Of a stretch of 16,044 nucleotides of DNA, positions 6,520 through 14,958 are shown one piece after another (within the stretch, counting starts at the first letter, position 1; every line of letters starts with the position of its first letter). The translations under genes were made by a program, and so were the position numbers. The notes beneath the pieces are model-generated. The model searched no databases and was not told the origin of the DNA. It saw nothing but the letters and a program-made list of their open reading frames with translations. The DNA comes from an uncultured Pseudomonas sp. (GTDB lineage Bacteria; Pseudomonadota; Gammaproteobacteria; Pseudomonadales; Pseudomonadaceae). The DNA lies in NCBI GenBank assembly GCA_943914515.1, contig CALUCI010000127.1:1-16044 (forward strand), in the 5' to 3' direction.

Positions 6520-7994
6520 CGCTCAACCCATGGATGAAAGCCGGCCTGGGCCTCAGCTTCGCGCTGTTCTGGTCGTGCCCGACCCTGGCCGCCGAAACCG
6601 CCGAGAAAAACTTCGGCCTGGAAGTGAAGATCACCGGCCAGTCGGAAGACGACCGTGACCTCGGCACCCGCCCCGGTGGCGACGTCAACGGCCTCGGCCT
6701 CGACCTGCGCCCCTGGGTGTTTTTCGAGCGTGGCGACTGGAGCGCCTACGCCATGGGCCAGGCCGTGGCCGCCACCGACATCATCGAGACCGACACCCTG
6801 CGCCAGTCCGCCGACGGCAGCGAAGTGCAGAACAGCAGCGACGACCGTGAGGCGAAAAAGAACTACCTGGCCATGCGCGAGTTCTGGGTCGGCTACAGCG
6901 GCCTCACGGCCTACCCCGGCGAACAACTGCGGCTGGGCCGCCAGCGCCTGCGCAACGACGACGGCATGTGGCGCGACACCAACATCGAAGCCCTGAACTG
7001 GACCTTCGACACCACCCTGCTGCGCGCCAACCTCGGCGTTGCCGAACGCTTCAGCGAGTACCGCACCGACCTCACCGAACTGGCCGCCGAAGACAAGGAC
7101 CGCCTGCACGTCTACGGCGATGTTGCCACGCAGTGGACCCCAGGGCACTGGGTCGGCCTGCGCGCCCACCACAGCCACGACGACGGCAAGCTGAAAAACC
7201 CCGGCGAAACCCTCGACGCGCTCGACAAGACCCGCAGCGGCGACCTCACCTGGCTCGGCCTGGAAGCCAACAGCGACGCCTACAACTGGCGCAACCAGAA
7301 CACCGTCAACTACTGGGGCAGCCTGACCTGGCTCAGCGGCGACCGCGACACCCTCGGCAGCACCACGGTCAACGGCGAGCAGGTCGCTGCCGGTAAACAG
7401 AGCGGCGACGTCAACGCCTGGGCCACCGACCTCGGTATCCGCCTGCGCCTCGATCCCAACTGGCAGGTCGGCGCCGCCTATGCCCGCGGCAGCGGTGGTG
7501 GTGGCAGCGATGGCTCGAACAACTACGAGCAGACCGGCCTTGAATCCAACCGCTCCAACTTCACCGGCACGCGCTCCCGCGTGCACCGCTTCGGCGAGGC
7601 CTTCCGCGGCGAACTGGGCAACCTCCAGGCCGCGACCCTGTTCACCTCCTGGCAACTGCGCGACGACTACGACGCCAGCCTGGTCTATCACAAGTTCTGG
7701 CGTGTCGATGGCGAGCAGAACCTCGGCGGCAGCGGGATCAACGCACTGGTCGACGACGGCGGCATCAACCGTCCGCTGGTCCAGGGCGAGAAGGATGTCG
7801 GGCAGGAAATGGACCTGGTGGTCACCAAGTACTTCAAGCAGGGCCTGCTACCCGCCGCACTGAGCCAGTCGATCGACGAACCGTCGGCGCTGGTGCGCTT
7901 TCGCGGCGGTGTGTTCAAGCCCGGCGACGCCTACGGCAAGGAAGCCGATTCGTACATGCACCGCGCCTTCGTTGACGTGGTCTGGCGCTTCTGA
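6516..7994 (+). CDS. algE: Alginate export porin AlgE
   Basis: AlgE is the 18-stranded outer-membrane beta-barrel through which alginate leaves the cell. The 492-residue protein is close to the 490 of P. aeruginosa. It has a signal peptide with likely cleavage after Ala25 or Ala26 (PTLAA|ETAEKNFGL), alternating beta-strand patterns throughout, and a C-terminal phenylalanine (VDVVWRF) typical of BAM substrates. A glycine- and serine-rich stretch at 325-334 (GSGGGGSDGS) probably lies in a loop. The ATG at 6516 overlaps the algK stop and has GAGGA 6 nt upstream. The later in-frame ATG at 6534 lacks a good ribosome site. The overlap suggests translational coupling to AlgK. Confidence 0.97.
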   Translation: MTLNPWMKAGLGLSFALFWSCPTLAAETAEKNFGLEVKITGQSEDDRDLGTRPGGDVNGLGLDLRPWVFFERGDWSAYAMGQAVAATDIIETDTLRQSADGSEVQNSSDDREAKKNYLAMREFWVGYSGLTAYPGEQLRLGRQRLRNDDGMWRDTNIEALNWTFDTTLLRANLGVAERFSEYRTDLTELAAEDKDRLHVYGDVATQWTPGHWVGLRAHHSHDDGKLKNPGETLDALDKTRSGDLTWLGLEANSDAYNWRNQNTVNYWGSLTWLSGDRDTLGSTTVNGEQVAAGKQSGDVNAWATDLGIRLRLDPNWQVGAAYARGSGGGGSDGSNNYEQTGLESNRSNFTGTRSRVHRFGEAFRGELGNLQAATLFTSWQLRDDYDASLVYHKFWRVDGEQNLGGSGINALVDDGGINRPLVQGEKDVGQEMDLVVTKYFKQGLLPAALSQSIDEPSALVRFRGGVFKPGDAYGKEADSYMHRAFVDVVWRF

Positions 7995-8012
7995 TGCGCG
8001 GAGTGCTCTGAC

Positions 8013-9575
8013 ATGACCCTTTACCCGAACCGTTTCCACGCCCTGCTCGCCGGCACCCTGTTGCTGGCGGCCAGCGTCGCCCAGGCCAACGGCCAGCCGG
8101 CGCCGATGGCCAAGGGCTTGCAACAGGCCAAGACCTACACCGTCAGCAGTGCGCCGGTCGAGCCGTTGCAGATCCCGCCGCCGACCCTGCCGGACCTCAC
8201 CGGCTACACCGCCGAGGCGGTGCAGCAGAAGATCGACCGGCGCCACAAAGGCCAGGTGTCGGTGCGGCGCATGCTCCAGGAAACCACCCTCAAGGAATTC
8301 ATCGGCGGCGACAACAAAGGCGCTGAGTGGGTGGCCCGCCAGCAAGGCATCCCGCAGGCGATCTTCATCGATGGCGGCCACGTCGACTTCACCGAACTGA
8401 GCAAGCGCGTGCCCGACAAATACCTGCGGCAGGTCTCGCCGGGGGTGTACCTGGCGCGCCTGCCCATCGTCGTCGGCCATGGCGCCACGCTGGAAATCGA
8501 CCGCAAGGTGAAAGAACTGCGCCTGTCCCAGGAGGGCGGTGCGTTTCTGGTCAACGACGGCAAACTGTTCGTCAGCGACAGTCGGGTGATCGGCTGGCGG
8601 GAAAAAGACAACGGCCCGGCAACCTTCCGCAAGCCGGACGAATTCCGCCCGTTCCTGCTGTCCTGGGGCGGCACCGAGACGTACATCGTCAACAGCGTCA
8701 TGGCCAGCTTCGGCTACGCCAAGAGCAAGTCCTACGGCGTGAGCATTTCCCAGTACACGCCGAACATGGCCAAGCAGATGGGCCGCGCCGAACCCACCGG
8801 CTGGATCATCGGCTCGACGTTCAGCGACATGTGGTACGGCTTCTACTGTTACGAAACCGCCGACTTCGTGGTCAAGGACAGCACCTACCGCGACAACATC
8901 GTCTACGGCATCGACCCCCACGACCGTTCGCACCGGCTGATCATCGCCGGCAACACCGTGCACGGCACGAAGAAGAAGCACGGCATCATCGTTTCCCGCG
9001 AAGTGAACGACAGCTGGATCATCAACAACCGCAGCTTCGACAACAAGCTCTCCGGCGTGGTGATCGACCGCAACAGCGTCAACAACCTGATCGCCTACAA
9101 CGAGATCTACCGCAACCACACCGACGGCATCACCCTCTACGAGAGCGGCGACAACCTGATCTGGGGCAACAAGCTGATCAGCAACCGTCGCCACGGCATT
9201 CGCGTGCGCAACAGCGTGAACATCCGCCTCTACGAAAACCTCGCCATGGCCAACGGCCTGGTGGGCGTCTACGGCCACATCAAAGACCTCTCCGACACCG
9301 ACCGCGACATCGCCCTCGACCCGTTCGACACCAAGGTCTCGCTGATCGTGGTCGGTGGCGAACTGGCGGCCAACGGCAGCGGCCCGCTGTCCATCGACTC
9401 GCCGCTGAGCGTCGAGTTGTACCGGGTGTCGATGCTGGCCCCGAGCAAGGCCAGCGGGATCAGTTTTTCCGGCGTGCTCGGCGAGCGCCAGGACGAGATT
9501 CTCGACCTGATGGTGCGCCAGCAGAAAGCCGTGCTGATCGACCCGGTCGAACGCCAGACCGAAATGCAGGATTGA
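8013..9575 (+). CDS. algG: Periplasmic mannuronan C5-epimerase AlgG
   Basis: AlgG converts some mannuronate residues to guluronate in the polymer as it crosses the periplasm. It also forms part of the scaffold that protects the chain from AlgL. The signal peptide ends at AQA (Ala25|Asn26). The C-terminal half is a right-handed beta-helix with CASH-type repeats, rich in N/D-x-I/V patterns (for example SWIINNRSFDNKLSGVVIDRN). The conserved epimerase motif DPHD is at 301-304. The product is 520 residues against 543 in P. aeruginosa, with the difference before the DPHD motif since the motif is shifted by the same amount. GGAG lies about 9 nt upstream of the ATG. An internal promoter in the algG area is known in P. 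aeruginosa, but I did not identify one here. Confidence 0.97.
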   Translation: MTLYPNRFHALLAGTLLLAASVAQANGQPAPMAKGLQQAKTYTVSSAPVEPLQIPPPTLPDLTGYTAEAVQQKIDRRHKGQVSVRRMLQETTLKEFIGGDNKGAEWVARQQGIPQAIFIDGGHVDFTELSKRVPDKYLRQVSPGVYLARLPIVVGHGATLEIDRKVKELRLSQEGGAFLVNDGKLFVSDSRVIGWREKDNGPATFRKPDEFRPFLLSWGGTETYIVNSVMASFGYAKSKSYGVSISQYTPNMAKQMGRAEPTGWIIGSTFSDMWYGFYCYETADFVVKDSTYRDNIVYGIDPHDRSHRLIIAGNTVHGTKKKHGIIVSREVNDSWIINNRSFDNKLSGVVIDRNSVNNLIAYNEIYRNHTDGITLYESGDNLIWGNKLISNRRHGIRVRNSVNIRLYENLAMANGLVGVYGHIKDLSDTDRDIALDPFDTKVSLIVVGGELAANGSGPLSIDSPLSVELYRVSMLAPSKASGISFSGVLGERQDEILDLMVRQQKAVLIDPVERQTEMQD

Positions 9576-9586
9576 GGAAGCCCGAC

Positions 9587-11029
9587 ATGACCCCACACGT
9601 TCTGAAACTCCTCGGCCTCAGTGCCGCCCTGCTGGCGATCAGCAACGGCGTGCGCGCCGACGAGGTCAAGGCACCGGCGTTCAGCGCCGAACCCTGCTGC
9701 CAGTTGTGCCCCGAAGCCCACGATGCCAGCCGCTACACCACCCGCTACCAGCAGAACTTCACCACCCTGGTGCAGGCGCAGGGCGACTGGCTGTTCCGTA
9801 CCCGCGAAGACCTGCGCACCGAGTTCAACACCACGCCGGCCGGCTACAAGCGCCTGCAGCAGTTGCATGATGCGTTCAAGGCGCGCGGCGTCGAACTGGT
9901 GGTGGTCTACCAGCCGACCCGCGGCCTGGTGAACCGCAACATGCTCAACCCTGAAGACAAGGCTGCCTTCGACTACCAGAAAGCCCTGCGCAACTACCAG
10001 GCCATGCTCAAGCGCTTTGCCGGCATGGGCTACAGCGTCCCCGACCTGTCGCCGCTGACCAACGAACAACTGGCCGCCGCCGACCAGGGCAAGGATTTCT
10101 ACTTTCGCGGCGACCAGCACTGGACGCCCTACGGCGCCGAACGCGCGGCGAAGATCGTCGCCGCAACGGTGCACGGGATGCCGGCATTCGCAGGCATCCC
10201 GCGCAAGGAATTCGAAACGCAGAAGTCCGGGCGCATGGGCAAGACCGGCACCCTGCACAACGTCGCCGGCCAGCTCTGCGGCACCAGCTATGCGGTGCAG
10301 TACATGGACCAGTTCAGCACCACGCCCAAGGGCGAAAGCGGCGGCGACGACCTGTTCGGCGATTCCGGCAATGCGCAGATCACCCTGGTCGGCACCAGCC
10401 ACAGCGGCAAGAACTACAACTTCGCCGGCTTCCTCGAACAGTACATCGGCGCCGACGTGCTCAATGTCGCCTTCCCTGGCGGCGGCCTGGAAGGCTCGAT
10501 GATCCAGTACCTGGGCAGCGAAGAGTTCCAGAAGAACCCGCCGAAGATTCTCGTCTGGGAATTCTCGCCGCTGTACCGCCTAGACCAGGACAGCCTGTGG
10601 CGGCAGATGCTCGCCCTGCTCGACAACGGCTGCGACGGCAAGCCGGCGCTGATGAACGCCAGCACCGCACTCAAGCCCGGCAACAACGAACTGCTGGTCA
10701 ACGGTCGCAACGGTGTGATCAAGGACCCGACCAACCGCCAGCACCAACTGGATATCCGCTTCGCCGACACCTCGGTGAAAACCCTGCAGGCGACGCTCTG
10801 GTACCTCAACGGGCGTCACGAGAACGTGAAGATCGAGAAACCGGAAACCTCCGACACCGACGGCCGCTTCGCCTTCCAGTTGCGTGAAGACGAAGACTGG
10901 GCCGGACAGACCCTGCTCGCCCTGGAAGTTCAAGGCCCGGAAAACGGCAGCCAGGACGTCCAGGCCACCCTCTGCAAACGCGGCAACTTCAGCGGCGGCG
11001 CCCAGCGCAATGCCCAGGCCGGACTGTGA
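9587..11029 (+). CDS. algX: Alginate O-acetyltransferase AlgX
   Basis: AlgX is a periplasmic SGNH-like enzyme that transfers acetyl groups to mannuronate and carries a carbohydrate-binding module. It also joins the AlgK/AlgG/AlgL scaffold. The signal peptide cleaves after VRA (Ala24). The catalytic residues are visible: DQH gives Asp176 and His178, and GTSHS gives the nucleophile Ser271, each two residues later than the P. aeruginosa positions 174, 176 and 269. Cysteines occur early (CCxxC, 37-41) and in the C-terminal half, consistent with disulfides. The binding module occupies about 350-480. It is 480 residues against 474. GAGGAAG lies 6 nt before the ATG and overlaps the algG stop. Confidence 0.97.
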   Translation: MTPHVLKLLGLSAALLAISNGVRADEVKAPAFSAEPCCQLCPEAHDASRYTTRYQQNFTTLVQAQGDWLFRTREDLRTEFNTTPAGYKRLQQLHDAFKARGVELVVVYQPTRGLVNRNMLNPEDKAAFDYQKALRNYQAMLKRFAGMGYSVPDLSPLTNEQLAAADQGKDFYFRGDQHWTPYGAERAAKIVAATVHGMPAFAGIPRKEFETQKSGRMGKTGTLHNVAGQLCGTSYAVQYMDQFSTTPKGESGGDDLFGDSGNAQITLVGTSHSGKNYNFAGFLEQYIGADVLNVAFPGGGLEGSMIQYLGSEEFQKNPPKILVWEFSPLYRLDQDSLWRQMLALLDNGCDGKPALMNASTALKPGNNELLVNGRNGVIKDPTNRQHQLDIRFADTSVKTLQATLWYLNGRHENVKIEKPETSDTDGRFAFQLREDEDWAGQTLLALEVQGPENGSQDVQATLCKRGNFSGGAQRNAQAGL

Positions 11030-11036
11030 GGCACCG

Positions 11037-12119
11037 ATGAACAGAATCAGCACACTCGCCAGCGCCCTGTTGCTGGCCCTTTCCGGCCAGGCCATGGCGG
11101 CCGGGCTGGTGCCACCGGGCGGTTACTACGCCGGCATCGACAAGCTCAAGAGCGGCAACGTCGAATGCCCGACGGTGCCTGCGCCCTACACCGGCTCGCT
11201 GCAATTTCGCAGCAAGTACGAAGGCTCGGACGCGGCGCGCGCCACCCTCAACGAGGATTCCGAACGCGCCTTCCGCGACTCCACCGCCAGCATCACCACG
11301 CTGGAACGCGGCGTCGCCCAGCAGGTCAGCCGCTACCTGCGCGACGGCCGGCCGCAACAGCTCGATTGCACCCTGAACTGGCTGGGCACCTGGGCGCGGG
11401 CCGACGCGCTGCTGTCGAAGGACTTCAACCACACCGGCAAGTCGATGCGCAAATGGGCGCTGGGCAGCGTCAGCTCGGCCTGGCTGCAACTGAAATTCTC
11501 CGATTCCCGGCCCCTGGTCGCGCACCAGGCCCAGGCCGAGGAAATCGAGAAATGGCTGGGCCGTGTCGCCGACCAGGTGGTCAGCGACTGGAGCGACCTG
11601 CCGCTGGCGAAGATCAACAACCACAGCTACTGGGCGGCCTGGTCGGTGATGGCTACTGCCGTCGTCACCGACCGTCGCGACCTGTTCGACTGGGCCGTGA
11701 AGGAATACCGCATCGGCGCCAACCAGATCGACGACCAGGGCTTTTTGCCCAACGAACTCAAACGCAAACAGCGCGCGCTGGCCTACCACAACTACGCCCT
11801 GCCGCCGCTGGCGATGATCGCCAGCTTCGCCCAGGCCAACGGCGTCGACCTGCGTGATGAAAACCACCAGGCGCTCAAGCGCCTTGGCGAGCGAGTGCTG
11901 AGCGGCGCCCGAGATCCCTCGGCCTTCAAGCGCAAGAACGGAGAGGAGCAGGACATGAAAGACCTCAAGGTCGACAGCAAATACGCCTGGCTGGAGCCGT
12001 GGTGCAGCCTCTACGACTGCAGTGCCGACGTACAGAAACGCCGGCATGACCTGCAGCCGTTCAACAGCTTCCGCCTGGGAGGAAACATAACCCGGGTCTA
12101 CACCCCGAAACCCTTGTAG
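11037..12119 (+). CDS. algL: Periplasmic alginate lyase AlgL
   Basis: AlgL is a family PL5 poly(mannuronate) lyase that clears mis-exported alginate from the periplasm. The signal peptide cleaves after AMA (Ala21), followed by AGLVPPGGYY. Active-site residues are present: KINNHSYW with His196, and KRKQRALAYHNY with Arg243 and Tyr250, matching His202, Arg249 and Tyr256 of P. aeruginosa by a constant shift of six. It is 360 residues. The start follows algX by 7 bp with GAGG over the algX stop; the frame is open further upstream, but that would overlap algX and lose the signal peptide. The C-terminus is odd: the TAG stop (12117-12119) lies inside a REP element, so the last residues (about PL) are REP-encoded. 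Confidence 0.97.
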   Translation: MNRISTLASALLLALSGQAMAAGLVPPGGYYAGIDKLKSGNVECPTVPAPYTGSLQFRSKYEGSDAARATLNEDSERAFRDSTASITTLERGVAQQVSRYLRDGRPQQLDCTLNWLGTWARADALLSKDFNHTGKSMRKWALGSVSSAWLQLKFSDSRPLVAHQAQAEEIEKWLGRVADQVVSDWSDLPLAKINNHSYWAAWSVMATAVVTDRRDLFDWAVKEYRIGANQIDDQGFLPNELKRKQRALAYHNYALPPLAMIASFAQANGVDLRDENHQALKRLGERVLSGARDPSAFKRKNGEEQDMKDLKVDSKYAWLEPWCSLYDCSADVQKRRHDLQPFNSFRLGGNITRVYTPKPL

Positions 12120-12204
12120 GAGCGAGCTTGCTCGCGATGCGGCCAACCCGGCCTCCACCGCCGGACCTGCTGGCCCCATCGCCGGCAAGCCGGCTCCTAC
12201 AAGG
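12112..12204. repeat. REPIN (inverted REP pair) at the 3' end of algL
   Basis: The left REP (12112-12139, beginning CCTTGTAGGAGCGAGCTTGC) and the right REP (12177-12204, ending AAGCCGGCTCCTACAAGG) are reverse complements at 24 of 28 positions, separated by 37 bp. The four mismatches are compensating changes within each REP's own hairpin (GCGAGC-TT-GCTCGC versus GCCGGC-AA-GCCGGC), so each still folds. The algL stop codon lies within the left unit. The pair belongs to a different sequence type from the REP pair in algK. Confidence 0.88.
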
Positions 12205-12249
12205 ACCGCATCCATTGCGGGGGCGGCGACGCGTTTGATTTATCGGTTT

Positions 12250-12268
12250 CCCCCGCCATGCGCGGGGG
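12250..12268 (+). other. GC-rich hairpin between algL and algI
   Basis: CCCCCGC (12250-12256) and GCGGGGG (12262-12268) pair perfectly around a 5-nt loop. GTTTGGGGGG follows, so there are only three T residues and it is a poor intrinsic terminator. With the REPIN it makes the algL-algI gap strongly structured. It might stabilise upstream mRNA or attenuate transcription, but neither is shown. Confidence 0.4.
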
Positions 12269-12318
12269 GTTTGGGGGGCGCTGTTGCCCCGGCTGGATGA
12301 ACAACAAGGAGAACCGGC

Positions 12319-13776
12319 ATGGTCTTTTCGTCCAACGTGTTCCTGTTCCTGTTTCTGCCGATCTTCCTCGGCCTGTACTACCTGAGCGGGCAACGCTATC
12401 GCAACCTGCTGCTGTTGCTCGCCAGCTACCTGTTCTACGCCTGGTGGCGGGTGGACTTTCTCGCCCTGTTCGCCGGGGTGACCCTGTGGAACTACTGGAT
12501 CGGCCTCAAGGTCGGCGCCGCCGGCGTGCGCAGCAAACCCGCCCAGCGCTGGCTGCTGCTCGGCGTGGCGGTCGACCTGTGCATCCTCGGCTACTTCAAG
12601 TACGCCAACTTCGGCGTCGACAGCATCAACGCGATCATGACCTCGTTCGGCCTGGAGCCGTTCATCCTCACCCATGTGCTGCTGCCGATCGGGATCTCGT
12701 TCTACATCTTCGAATCGATCAGCTACATCATCGACGTCTACCGCGGCGACACCCCGGCCACCCGCAACCTGATCGACTTCGCCGCCTTCGTCGCGATCTT
12801 CCCGCACCTGATCGCCGGCCCCGTGCTGCGCTTCAAGGACCTGGCCGACCAGTTCAACCACCGCACCCACACCGTCGACAAGTTCGCCGAAGGCTGCACC
12901 CGCTTCATGCAGGGCTTCATCAAGAAGGTGTTCATCGCCGACACCCTGGCGGTGGTCGCCGACCACTGTTTCGCCCTGGAAAACCCCACCACCGGCGACG
13001 CCTGGCTCGGCGCCCTGGCCTACACCGCGCAGCTGTACTTCGACTTCTCCGGCTACAGCGACATGGCCATCGGCCTGGGCTTGATGATGGGTTTCCGCTT
13101 CATGGAAAACTTCAAGCAGCCGTACATCAGCCAGTCGATCACCGAGTTCTGGCGGCGCTGGCACATCAGCCTGTCGACCTGGCTGCGCGACTACCTGTAC
13201 ATCACCCTCGGCGGCAACCGCGGCGGCACCTTCGCCACCTACCGCAACCTGTTCCTGACCATGCTGCTGGGCGGCCTGTGGCACGGCGCCAACTTCACCT
13301 ACATCCTCTGGGGCGCCTGGCATGGCATGTGGCTGGCCATCGAGCGGGCCTTGGGCCTGGACACCAATCCGCAACGCTTCAACCCGGTCAAATGGGCGTT
13401 CACCTTCCTGCTGGTGGTGATCGGCTGGGTGATCTTCCGCGCCGAAAACCTGCACGTGGCCGGACGCATGTACGCCGCCATGTTCAGCCTCGGTGACTGG
13501 AACCTCTCGGAGCTCAACCGCGCCAGCCTCACCGGCCTGCAAGTGGCGACGCTGATCCTCGCGTACATCACCCTCGCCTGGTTCGGCCTGCGCGATTTCT
13601 ATCGCAACGCCCGGCCCACCGCCAAGGCCAGCCCGGCAGCGGTGCACAGCGACGGCAGCCTGAGCCTGGACTGGAGCCTGTACGCCACCCGCGCGCTGGT
13701 GTTGCTGCTGTTCACCGCCTCGATCCTCAAGCTCTCGGCGCAGAGCTACTCGCCCTTCCTCTACTTCCAGTTCTGA
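12319..13776 (+). CDS. algI: MBOAT-family alginate acetylation protein AlgI
   Basis: AlgI is a multi-pass inner-membrane protein of the MBOAT family, thought to pass acetyl groups from a cytoplasmic donor across the membrane to AlgJ and AlgX. Hydrophobic helices recur along its 485 residues. The MBOAT signature is present: FWRRWHISLSTWLRDY, then LGGLWHGANFTYILWGAWHG with the essential His322 at the same number as in P. aeruginosa, and a second His335. The P. aeruginosa protein is about 520 residues, so this one is shorter at the C-terminal end. AAGGAG lies 7 nt before the ATG. It follows algL after 199 bp, the widest gap in the operon, and starts the algI-algJ-algF acetylation block. An internal promoter near algI is reported in P. 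aeruginosa. Confidence 0.97.
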   Translation: MVFSSNVFLFLFLPIFLGLYYLSGQRYRNLLLLLASYLFYAWWRVDFLALFAGVTLWNYWIGLKVGAAGVRSKPAQRWLLLGVAVDLCILGYFKYANFGVDSINAIMTSFGLEPFILTHVLLPIGISFYIFESISYIIDVYRGDTPATRNLIDFAAFVAIFPHLIAGPVLRFKDLADQFNHRTHTVDKFAEGCTRFMQGFIKKVFIADTLAVVADHCFALENPTTGDAWLGALAYTAQLYFDFSGYSDMAIGLGLMMGFRFMENFKQPYISQSITEFWRRWHISLSTWLRDYLYITLGGNRGGTFATYRNLFLTMLLGGLWHGANFTYILWGAWHGMWLAIERALGLDTNPQRFNPVKWAFTFLLVVIGWVIFRAENLHVAGRMYAAMFSLGDWNLSELNRASLTGLQVATLILAYITLAWFGLRDFYRNARPTAKASPAAVHSDGSLSLDWSLYATRALVLLLFTASILKLSAQSYSPFLYFQF

Positions 13777-13787
13777 GCGAGCCGACC

Positions 13788-14945
13788 ATGACCCGAGCCT
13801 TACGCATTTTCTATTCGCTGCTGTTCCTCGCCCTGCTCGCGGGCCTGGGCCTGTGGTCGCTGGGTGCCTGGAACACGTTCCAGCGCACGGCGCCCATGAG
13901 CCTGCTCGACGGCAAGCTGGCCAAGGCCGCCGAAACCCACTACGACGAGCACTTTCCGCTCAAGCGCATCGGCACCAACCTGTGGGCGGCACTGGACTTC
14001 AAGCTGTTCAACGAAGGCCGCCCCGGCGTGGTGCTGGGTCGCGAGCAATGGCTGTTCAGCGAAGAAGAGTTCAAGCCGGTAGCCAACGCCACCCAGGCCG
14101 AGGAAGAAAACCTCGCCCTGCTGCGCGGGGTGCGCGACACCCTCAAACAGCACGGTGTGCAACTGGTGCTGGCAATCGTCCCGGCCAAGGCGCGCCTGTA
14201 CCCGGAGTACATCGGCGAGCAACGCCCGGCCAGCCTGCACGACGGGCTGTACAACCACTTCCACGCCCAGGCCCGCCAGGCCGGTGTGTTCGCCCCCGAA
14301 CTGCTCGGCCCGCTGCAGGACGCCAAGGCCGGCGGCCAGGTGTTCCTGCGCACCGACAGCCACTGGACGCCACTCGGCGCCGAAGTCGCCGCACAACAAC
14401 TGGCCGAGGCCGTGGCCCGGCAGACCCTGCTCAGCGGCGAGCCACAGACCTTCGTCACCGAGAACCGCCAGCAGGCGCCGTACAAGGGCGACCTGACCAA
14501 CTTCCTGCCGCTGGACCCGCTGTTCAGCAACCTGCTGCCGGCACCTGACCAGTTGCAACACCGCAGCACCCGCAGCGTCGATGACGGCGCAGCAGGTGAC
14601 GACGCGCTGTTCGCCGACCAGCAGATTCCGGTGGCGCTGGTCGGCACCAGCTACAGCGCCAACCCCAACTGGAACTTCCTCGGAGCCTTGCAGCAGGCCC
14701 TGCGCAGCGACGTCGCCAACTACGCCGAAGACGGCCACGGCCCGATCCTGCCCATGCTCAAGTACCTGCAAAGCGACGAATTCAAAAACAGCGCGCCACA
14801 AGTGCTGATCTGGGAGTTCCCGGAACGCTATCTGCCAATGAAGAACGACCTCAGCAGCTTCGATCCGCACTGGATCGCGCAACTGAAACAAACCCGCAAC
14901 AGCAATCAAGACCTGGCCCTGTCGTCCCGTCGGACGGAACACTGA
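13788..14945 (+). CDS. algJ: Alginate O-acetylesterase/transferase-like protein AlgJ
   Basis: AlgJ is an SGNH-like protein paralogous to AlgX that is anchored at the inner membrane and acts in the periplasm. It is required for O-acetylation, probably relaying acetyl from AlgI. An N-terminal signal anchor spans about residues 7-29. The catalytic residues are TDSHW with Asp190 and His192, and GTSYS with Ser288, at the same positions as in P. aeruginosa. It is 385 residues against 391. Unlike AlgX it lacks the C-terminal binding module, ending soon after WEFPERYLP. It starts 11 bp after algI with a weak ribosome site. Confidence 0.97.
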   Translation: MTRALRIFYSLLFLALLAGLGLWSLGAWNTFQRTAPMSLLDGKLAKAAETHYDEHFPLKRIGTNLWAALDFKLFNEGRPGVVLGREQWLFSEEEFKPVANATQAEEENLALLRGVRDTLKQHGVQLVLAIVPAKARLYPEYIGEQRPASLHDGLYNHFHAQARQAGVFAPELLGPLQDAKAGGQVFLRTDSHWTPLGAEVAAQQLAEAVARQTLLSGEPQTFVTENRQQAPYKGDLTNFLPLDPLFSNLLPAPDQLQHRSTRSVDDGAAGDDALFADQQIPVALVGTSYSANPNWNFLGALQQALRSDVANYAEDGHGPILPMLKYLQSDEFKNSAPQVLIWEFPERYLPMKNDLSSFDPHWIAQLKQTRNSNQDLALSSRRTEH

Positions 14946-14958
14946 AGAGGAAACGCAC

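Noticed and set aside
8327..9586. Upstream extension of the algX frame across algG
   Set aside because: The extension is an Arg/Pro-rich out-of-frame reading of algG; the ATG at 9587 has a ribosome site and begins a signal peptide.
10884..11036. Upstream extension of the algL frame into algX
   Set aside because: It would remove the N-terminal signal peptide and overlap algX; the ATG at 11037 has GAGG upstream.
14672..14677. GAACTT within algJ as a possible internal AlgU promoter
   Set aside because: No TCTGA- or TCAAA-like -10 lies at the right spacing, and the bases are explained by the conserved coding sequence.
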